Assembly: GCF_016863035.1 (NCBI RefSeq)
Contig: NZ_BOOC01000030.1
Coordinates: 1-64,000, forward strand
Source of the DNA: Microbispora corallina
Lineage (GTDB): Bacteria > Actinomycetota > Actinomycetes > Streptosporangiales > Streptosporangiaceae
Direction: 5' to 3'
Length of the DNA stretch: 64,000 nucleotides
Shown here: in pieces, positions 58,173 to 64,000 of the stretch
Numbering within the stretch: the first letter of the stretch is position 1
Layout of the letters: each line of letters opens with the position of its first letter
Translations under genes and position numbers: made by a program
The notes under the pieces: model-generated
Told to the model about the DNA's origin: nothing
Databases searched by the model: none
Seen by the model: the letters and a program-made list of their open reading frames with translations, nothing else

Positions 58173-61100
58173 GTGCGGCTGAACGTCCTCGGGCCCATGG
58201 AACTCGTCGTGGCCGGGCGGGCAGTACCGGCCGGACCGCCGAAGCAGCGAGCCCTCCTGGCCCTCCTCGCCATGCACGCCGACCGCGTGCTCCCCGCGGA
58301 CCTCCTGGCCGACCGGCTGTGGTCCGGCAACCCGCCGGCCAGCGCCCAGGGGAGCCTGCAGGTCTACGTCTCCAACCTGCGCCGCCGGCTGGAGCCCGAC
58401 CGGCGGCCGGGCACCACCCCGGCCGTCCTGGTCAGCGCCGCCGACGGGTACGGCCTGATGACCGGCGGGCTCGACCTCGACACGAGGGACTTCGAGACGC
58501 TCGTGTCGGCCGGGTCCGGACATCTGGCCGAGGGACGGCACGAGGAGGCGGCGGCCGCCCTCGCCGAGGCTCTCGACCTGTGGCGCGGCGACCCGTACGC
58601 GGACGTGCGTTCCGAGGAGTGGGCGCAGCCGGAGATCGGCCGTCTGGTACAGGTGCGGCTGGACGCGGTGGAGGGGCTGGCCGCGGCCCTGCTGGAGCTG
58701 GGCCGCCACACGGACGTGGTCGCGCGGCTGGACCCGTTCGTCCGCGAACACCCCCTGCGGGAGCGTGCCTGGGAACTGCTGGTGCTGGCCCACTACCGGG
58801 CGGGGCGGCAGGCGGCGGCCCTCGAATGCCTGCGCAGGGTGCGGGAGGTGCTCGCGGGGGAACTGGGCATCGACCCCGGGCCGCGGCTGCGGGAGCTCGA
58901 AGGCGCGGTGCTGCGCCAGGACGCCACGCTGCTCCCAACGAAGCGGCCCGCCGCGCAGCGGACCCCGGTACGGACGACGGCGCGCAGGGCTCCCGAGTCC
59001 GCGGCGGACCAGCCGGTCTTCGTCGGCCGCGAGAGCGCGCTGGAGTTCCTGAACGAGGCGGCGAAGGCGTCGTCCGCCGCCGGGCAGGTCGTGCTGGTGG
59101 ACGGCGAGCCGGGAGTCGGCAAGACAAGCCTGCTGAGGCGGTTCCGCGCGACCGCCGACGTGCCGGTGGGCTGGGGGTCGAGTCCCGACCACGAGACGGC
59201 GCCCGCCCTGTGGCCCTGGGAACGGATCCTGCGCGACCTCGCCGCCGCGGCCCCGGAGGCCGCCCTGCCCGACGAGGTGGGCACGTTCCTGTCGGGCGGC
59301 CTGGAGGTGATCCCGGCGTCCGACGCGCAGGGGGCGCGGCTGCGGTTCTTCGAGGCGGTCGGCGCGTTCCTGGCCGGGGTCGCCCCGGTGGTCGTCGTGC
59401 TGGAGGACATCCACGCGGCCGACGACGCGACGCTGCGGCTGCTGGTCCACGTGGCGTCCACCGCCCGGCCGGGCCTGCTGCTGGTGGCGACCTTCCGGCG
59501 GCACGAGGCGTCGGCGCTCACCGCCACGCTGTCGGCGCTGTCGCGGGTCGGCGCGCGCAGGCTCGGGCTCGACGGGCTCGCCACCGAGGAGGTACGCGCG
59601 CTCGTCCGGGAGTTGTCCGGCCGCGACCCTGGCAGCCGCAAGGCCGAGGAGCTGCGCGGGCGCACCGCCGGGAACCCGTTCTTCCTCGCGGAGCTGGCCC
59701 GGGCGGGCGAGGAGCTGCCGCAGGGCGTGCTGGACGTCGTGCTGCACCGGGTGGCGGGCCTGGGAGAGGAGGCGGCCCGCGTTCTGGAGCTCGCCGCCGT
59801 GATGGGCGACGAGTTCGAGGCGGGCGTCCTGGCCCAGGTCGCGGGCCGCACAGTCGGCGACCTGCTGCCGCCGCTCGACGCGGCCCTCGACGCGGGGCTG
59901 ATCGGGGAGTCGACGCACCGGCTGGGCCTGTACCAGTTCGCGCACGCCCTGGTGACCGACGCGTTGCTGTCACGCCGGTCGCGGCTGTGGCGGGCGCGCG
60001 TGCACGAGCAGGTCGCCGGCGTCCTCACCCGCGTCCACGGGGACCGGGACGACCGTGCGGCGGTGATCGCGCGGCACTGGCTGGCGGCGGCGGACCTGGG
60101 CGCGGAGCCCGCCCGCATGGCGATGGACTACTCCGCCCGCGCAGCGCGGGCGGCCATGCGGCGGCACGCGCCCGACGACGCGGCCACCTCGTGGCAGGAG
60201 GCGCTGGCGGCGGCCGAGCCGGCCGGGGCAGGCGAGGCCGAGCGGTTCGAACTCGCCGTCGGGCTGGCGGAGAGCCGCTACGCCGCCGGGCGGTTCGACG
60301 AGGGCTACGAGGCGATCGAGCAGGCGCTCGCCATGGCCGGCGCCGACCTGGACAAGGCCGCCAGGGCCGCCGACATCGCGATGGGACACGGCGTCTGGGT
60401 GCCCTTCCGGCCCGGCCTTGACGTGGCCGCCCTGCGGGACTCGATGGACCGGGCCGTGCGAGAGCTGCCGCCGTCCACGCCGGCCTGGGCGACCGCACAG
60501 GCCGTACGGGCCGTCGTGCTCGCCCAGACCGGTCGCGAGGACGAGGTCGCCCCGGTCTCGTCGCAGGCCGTGGCGGCGGCCGAGCGCCTGGGCGACCCCG
60601 CCCTGCTGCGGCGCGTGCTCCACCTGCGGCTGCTCGCCATGCAGGGTCAGGACTTCATCGAGCAGCGCGCCGAGACCGCGCGGCGCCTGCTGGCCGAGCC
60701 TGACCTGTCGCCCCAGCTCACGGTCATCGCACAGCTCCACCTCGTCGCTCATCTCGTGGAGCACGGCAGGGTGCCGCAGGCCCGCGCGCTGCTGGCCGAG
60801 ATCGACACGCTGCTGCGCGACCTGCACAATCCCGCGCTGGCCCGGCAGGCGGCGGTGGCGCACGTGGGGCTCGACCTGTTCCAGGGCGTGCCGGAACCGG
60901 CCCGCCACTTCGAGTCCGCCACGGCGACGCTGTCGTTCGCCGATCTCGCGTACTTCGAGGTGAGCATGCTCGCCGTACGGGCCGAGACGCTCATCCACGA
61001 GGACCGCCTCGGCGAGGAGGCGGCAGCGATCGAGGACCTGTTCCGGCGCACCGGCCTGGCGGGGGCCGCCTACATCCTGGCGTCCGCGCTGGCGAACCTG

Positions 61101-61454
61101 GGCGAGCACGAGCGCGCCCGGCGGCTCCTGCGTGAGACCCCTCTGCCGCCGCGCGACTACAACTGGGCCATGGCCACCATGTGCCGGCTGCACGCGGCGA
61201 TCCAGCTCGGCGAACTGGACGTCGTGCGGGAGGTCTACGACGCGTTCCGTCCCTTCGCCGGGCTGGTGCACGTGAACGGCACGTGCACCACCGTCGACGG
61301 GGCGTACGACGGCCACTTGGGGGAGGCGCTGCTGGCGCTCGGGGACCGCGAGGGGGCACGGGCCCATCTACTGGAGGCGGTGCGCCTGCTGGAGCAGGCG
61401 GGCGCGGGCTACTGGCTGGCAAGGGCCCGCCAAGCTCTCGACAAGTGCGCGTAG
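58173..61454 (+). CDS. SARP/BTAD regulator with AAA ATPase and TPR-type C-terminus
   Basis: 1093 aa. Winged helix at about 1-95 (LNVLGPMELVVAG, KQRALLALLAMHADRVLPADLLADRLWSG, VSNLRRRLEP), BTAD at about 100-250 (AWELLVLAHYRAGRQAAALECLRRVREVL), ATPase with Walker A DGEPGVGKTSLLRRF near residue 310 and Walker B VVVVLEDIHAADDATLR, then a helical repeat region to the end. Typical AfsR/large-SARP pathway regulator. The GTG start follows TACCAT by seven bases (leaderless). No biosynthetic cluster is visible next to it; the hemerythrin and oxidase are directly downstream. Confidence 0.92.
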   Translation: MRLNVLGPMELVVAGRAVPAGPPKQRALLALLAMHADRVLPADLLADRLWSGNPPASAQGSLQVYVSNLRRRLEPDRRPGTTPAVLVSAADGYGLMTGGLDLDTRDFETLVSAGSGHLAEGRHEEAAAALAEALDLWRGDPYADVRSEEWAQPEIGRLVQVRLDAVEGLAAALLELGRHTDVVARLDPFVREHPLRERAWELLVLAHYRAGRQAAALECLRRVREVLAGELGIDPGPRLRELEGAVLRQDATLLPTKRPAAQRTPVRTTARRAPESAADQPVFVGRESALEFLNEAAKASSAAGQVVLVDGEPGVGKTSLLRRFRATADVPVGWGSSPDHETAPALWPWERILRDLAAAAPEAALPDEVGTFLSGGLEVIPASDAQGARLRFFEAVGAFLAGVAPVVVVLEDIHAADDATLRLLVHVASTARPGLLLVATFRRHEASALTATLSALSRVGARRLGLDGLATEEVRALVRELSGRDPGSRKAEELRGRTAGNPFFLAELARAGEELPQGVLDVVLHRVAGLGEEAARVLELAAVMGDEFEAGVLAQVAGRTVGDLLPPLDAALDAGLIGESTHRLGLYQFAHALVTDALLSRRSRLWRARVHEQVAGVLTRVHGDRDDRAAVIARHWLAAADLGAEPARMAMDYSARAARAAMRRHAPDDAATSWQEALAAAEPAGAGEAERFELAVGLAESRYAAGRFDEGYEAIEQALAMAGADLDKAARAADIAMGHGVWVPFRPGLDVAALRDSMDRAVRELPPSTPAWATAQAVRAVVLAQTGREDEVAPVSSQAVAAAERLGDPALLRRVLHLRLLAMQGQDFIEQRAETARRLLAEPDLSPQLTVIAQLHLVAHLVEHGRVPQARALLAEIDTLLRDLHNPALARQAAVAHVGLDLFQGVPEPARHFESATATLSFADLAYFEVSMLAVRAETLIHEDRLGEEAAAIEDLFRRTGLAGAAYILASALANLGEHERARRLLRETPLPPRDYNWAMATMCRLHAAIQLGELDVVREVYDAFRPFAGLVHVNGTCTTVDGAYDGHLGEALLALGDREGARAHLLEAVRLLEQAGAGYWLARARQALDKCA

Positions 61455-61499
61455 AGGCGGGTCGCGCACGCTGTTTCCGAGACGTGAGGAAACAGACTG

Positions 61500-62144
61500 A
61501 TGATCACACCCGAGCACCTGACCGGCTTCCTGATGATGCACGCCGGTTTCCGCGCCGAGTTCGGCCGCCTGGCCGAGGCGTGCGCGCACCCGCGTGACGA
61601 CGCGCACGAGGAGCTCCTGGAGGAGCAGCTCGCACTCGTGCTGGACATGCTGCACGCCCACCACTCGCACGAGGACGCCACCCTGTGGCCGACGCTCGCC
61701 GGCCGCGCCCCGGAGGCGGCGGACGTGCTGGCCGAGCTGGAGTCCGAGCATTCCGTGCTCGACCCGCTCGTCGCGGCCGCCTCCGACCGCGGGGTGCCCC
61801 TGGCCGAGCGCGCGCCCACCCTGCGGCGGCTGCACGAGGTCGTCAACGAGCACCTCGACCACGAGGAGCGAGCCGCCGTGCCGCTCATGCTCCGCCATCT
61901 CACCCCCGACGACGTCGAGGCCGACAAGCGCAAGGCGCTGGACGACTTCGGCCGCCGCCGGATCCCCGTCGTCTTCGGCTGGCTCGCCTCGAGCGCGGAC
62001 GCCGACCTGCTCGCGGCGTCGTACGCCGACCTGCCCGTCGTGGCCCGGCTCATGTTCCGCCTGTTCTGGTGGCCGGCCTACCGGCGGCGCTTCACCCGCC
62101 TGTACGGCGCCACCGCCCCCGCGAACACTCTCCTGGAGTCGTGA
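61500..62144 (+). CDS. Hemerythrin-domain protein
   Basis: 214 aa. HHE-type His/Glu pattern: FLMMHAGFRAEF (His14), MLHAHHSHEDATLWPTL (His/His/Glu), ELESEHSVLDPL, HEVVNEHLDHEERAAVPLM. These give the ligands for a di-iron site. C-terminal part (RRRIPVVFGWLASS ... FRLFWWPAYRRRFTRLYG) is amphipathic. It overlaps the next gene start by one base and follows the SARP gene by 45 bases. Confidence 0.88.
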   Translation: MITPEHLTGFLMMHAGFRAEFGRLAEACAHPRDDAHEELLEEQLALVLDMLHAHHSHEDATLWPTLAGRAPEAADVLAELESEHSVLDPLVAAASDRGVPLAERAPTLRRLHEVVNEHLDHEERAAVPLMLRHLTPDDVEADKRKALDDFGRRRIPVVFGWLASSADADLLAASYADLPVVARLMFRLFWWPAYRRRFTRLYGATAPANTLLES

Positions 62145-63145
62145 TGACCGCATCCACATCGACCACGTGGCCGCGCGAGGTGACCGAGATCCTCGGCCGC
62201 GCCCTGGTCTGCGAGTACGCCTCGCTCACCCGCGACGGCCGGCCCGTCACCTGGCCCGTCACGCCGTACGTCGGCGCGGGCGGCACGCTCGACGTGAGCA
62301 CCGGGCTCACCTACCCGGACAAGGCCGAGCGCGCCCGCCGCGACCCGCGCGTCGCGCTGCTCTACTCCGAGAGCACGGACCTGGATCGGGCGCCCGTCGT
62401 CCTCGTGCAGGGGCGGGCGACGGTACGCGACGCGGATCTGCAGGCCAACACCGACCGGTACGTCCGCGAGTCGCTCGCCAAGACCGGCGCCGGGTTCGCC
62501 GGGATGCCGTGGTTCCTGGTGAAGCGGCTGGGGTGGTATTTCGCCCGCATCTGGGTGGAGGTCACCCCTGAGAGGATCGTCTGGTGGCCCGAGGGCGACC
62601 TGTCCAGGACGCCCGAGGTCTGGACGTGCGCGGGGGACGTCGCCGTCCCCGCCTCCGATCCCGCCCCCGCCGGCCCCCGGCTGCCGAGCCGGTCGGCCCC
62701 TCCGGCAGACTGGCGGCCCTTCGCCGACCGCGCGGCACGCCTGGGCGAGCCCGTCGTCACCCTGGTCGCCGACGGCATGCCTCTGGCCGTGCGCACCCGC
62801 TCCGCCGTACGGACCGAGGCCGGATTCGACCTGCGACTGCCCGCGGGCGTCGAGGCGGCCGAGGGGCCGGTGTGCCTGACCTTCCACCGGCACGGCCCGG
62901 CCCTGGAGTGGCAGGAGAACGTGGTGCTCGTCGGCACCGCGGCCGGAGAGGGCGATCGGCTGAGCGTGCGGGTCGAGCGGGCCCTCAACGACTGGAGCCT
63001 CGCCGGGACCCGCCGCGAGCGGAACCGCTCGTTCCTCGGCCAGGGCAGAATGCTCAGGAAGCGCCTGAAGGCCGAGGCCGCCCGCCGCGGCCAGCCCGTC
63101 CCCCGCGTCCGCCGCCCCACGCCTCGCCAATCCGCCGGTGCATGA
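62144..63145 (+). CDS. Pyridoxamine 5'-phosphate oxidase-like flavoprotein
   Basis: 333 aa from ATG 62144. FMN-binding split-barrel half: EILGRALVCEYASLTRDGRPVTWPVTPYVG, STGLTYPDKAERARRDPRVALLY, VVLVQGRATVRDADLQ. The C-terminal half (about 190-333) repeats a barrel-like style (LGEPVVTLVADGMPLAVRTRSAV; LTFHRHGPALEWQENVVLVG), so it may be a double-domain protein. Coupled to the hemerythrin gene (TGATG). Might use F420 or FMN; the sequence does not tell. Confidence 0.82.
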   Translation: MTASTSTTWPREVTEILGRALVCEYASLTRDGRPVTWPVTPYVGAGGTLDVSTGLTYPDKAERARRDPRVALLYSESTDLDRAPVVLVQGRATVRDADLQANTDRYVRESLAKTGAGFAGMPWFLVKRLGWYFARIWVEVTPERIVWWPEGDLSRTPEVWTCAGDVAVPASDPAPAGPRLPSRSAPPADWRPFADRAARLGEPVVTLVADGMPLAVRTRSAVRTEAGFDLRLPAGVEAAEGPVCLTFHRHGPALEWQENVVLVGTAAGEGDRLSVRVERALNDWSLAGTRRERNRSFLGQGRMLRKRLKAEAARRGQPVPRVRRPTPRQSAGA

Positions 63146-63325
63146 CGGCCTGCGACGGGTGCGGGAAGCCTTCGGCGCGCAGCCCGACAGGTGGCGTCCG
63201 GTTTTCCGCACTATCGAGTCAGTGAAGTTGTCCGGTCTGGCGCAGGTGATCGGGATGTAGTAGGCGTCTTTGCCTCGCTCCGGGGTCGTAGGCGTGTAGA
63301 TCAGGAGCGGGCGTATGCTCACCGG

Positions 63326-64000
63326 ATGACCGATACTGAGTACAAGATTGAGCGCATCAGGCCACAGCAGTTTCACGAGATCGGCGGCCTGGAGGACTGG
63401 CGTGTGCTGGGCGAGGGGGCATGCGCCTACTTCCGTACCGGGTCGTTCACGGCCGGCGCTCAGTTCGTGCAGGCGATCAGCGAGTTGCCCGGTGTAGGGA
63501 GCGGTCATCCCGACGTCGACCTGCGCGATGAGGGCGTGACCGTACGGCTGATCACGATTGCAGATTTCTACGGGCTGAGCGAGCGGGATGCCGAGCTGGC
63601 CCGGCAGATCTCGGCTGTGGCCCGGACGCTGAACATCCCCGCTGATCCCTCGTCCGTACAGACTGTCCAGGTCACCATCGATGCTCTGGTCCTTTCCGAC
63701 GTGGTGCCGTTCTGGCGTGCCCTGCTCGGCTATGAGGACCGTGCGAACAGCCCCGAAGACCTGATCGATCCCCACCGCCGCGGAGCACCGTTCTACTTCC
63801 AGCAAATGGACGCTCCGCGCCCGCAGCGCAACCGGGTCCACGTCGACGTCTGGGTGCCGTACGACCAGGCCCAGGCGCGGATAGCGGCGGCGATCGCCGC
63901 CGGTGGCCGCCTGGTCTCCGACGCTTACGCACCGTCGCACTGGGTGCTGGCTGACCCTGAGGGCAATGAAGCTTGTGTGGGCGCGGCAGGCTGGATTGAG
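63326..64000 (+). CDS. Pterin carbinolamine dehydratase/VOC fusion, cut by the window edge
   Basis: At least 225 codons, no stop before 64000, so partial. ATG 63326 with TATGCT about 7 bases upstream (leaderless). N-terminal 4a-hydroxytetrahydrobiopterin dehydratase-like part (QFHEIGGLEDWRVLGEGACA; GHPDVDLRDEGVTVRLIT) then a VOC-type part (VQVTIDALVLSDVVPFWRAL; VHVDVWVPYDQAQARIAAAI). The 180 bases before it (63146-63325) hold no gene. Confidence 0.85.
   Translation, partial: MTDTEYKIERIRPQQFHEIGGLEDWRVLGEGACAYFRTGSFTAGAQFVQAISELPGVGSGHPDVDLRDEGVTVRLITIADFYGLSERDAELARQISAVARTLNIPADPSSVQTVQVTIDALVLSDVVPFWRALLGYEDRANSPEDLIDPHRRGAPFYFQQMDAPRPQRNRVHVDVWVPYDQAQARIAAAIAAGGRLVSDAYAPSHWVLADPEGNEACVGAAGWIE

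Noticed and set aside
63146-63325. Minus-strand frame IYTPTTPERGKDAYYIP in the last intergenic region
   Set aside because: Looks protein-like but is part of a long antisense frame with no start near and no family I recognise.

Overview
The window is a very GC-rich chromosomal segment of an actinomycete. Evidence for this: GTG, TTG and leaderless starts, strong third-position GC, an actinobacterial NusG with an acidic N-terminal extension, SARP, SpoIIE, SigE and HxlR regulator families, class F sortases, IdeR and UdgX. The gene style fits the Streptosporangiales (Nonomuraea/Microbispora-like). That placement is an inference; nothing here proves a genus. I saw no insertion sequence, phage gene or CRISPR array.

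Region 1 (1-6.6 kb, minus strand) is the core translation/transcription block: tRNA-Trp, secE, nusG, rplK, rplA, an LppX-type lipoprotein, an L10-leader-like RNA, rplJ, rplL, then two Mce-associated-type membrane proteins where rpoB is usually adjacent. rpoB presumably lies beyond the left edge. Region 2 (6.7-19 kb) holds an aspartate aminotransferase, a DUF4143 ATPase, two sigma-factor/membrane-partner pairs flanking an adenosine deaminase-like gene (one partner carries a PASTA domain), a methyltransferase, a two-component system preceded by an overlapping upstream ORF, and a VLCAD-like acyl-CoA dehydrogenase. Region 3 (19-20.9 kb) has a 57-aa secreted peptide, an 8-codon leaderless ORF, a tiny basic protein and a thiolase.

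Region 4 (21-28.7 kb) is the most unusual block: two class F sortase genes, each immediately downstream of a secreted protein, plus a third such protein. All three secreted proteins share an N-terminal Tyr-x-Cys module, a Ser/Thr/Pro stalk and a C-terminal GGA-x-TG / hydrophobic / Arg tail that looks like a non-LPXTG sorting signal. Region 5 (28.9-41 kb) is metabolism and stress control: an LCAD-type dehydrogenase, hydrolase, PAS-GAF-SpoIIE phosphatase with kinase-like domain, IdeR, UdgX, PdxH, citrate synthase, SerC, rhomboid protease, a crotonase/SDR pair and a STAS protein. Region 6 (41-53 kb) is accessory: a large glycosyltransferase, MFS transporter, XRE/SDR pair, a two-gene unit sharing a KVGRD-x-Y motif, an HxlR/NmrA quinone-type pair, a GntR/enolase-superfamily pair with a palindromic operator, hydrolase, YciI-like protein and a decayed pentapeptide-type gene.

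Region 7 (53.9-57 kb) contains a HelR-type RNA polymerase-recycling ATPase. Upstream is an inverted repeat matching the rifamycin-associated element, and between them a 35-codon ORF that begins like a rifampin-type glycosyltransferase, which suggests a collapsed rifamycin-resistance locus. The right end (57-64 kb) has a methyltransferase, a 1093-aa SARP/AAA regulator followed by a hemerythrin and a flavin-type oxidase, and a pterin-dehydratase/VOC fusion cut by the window edge.
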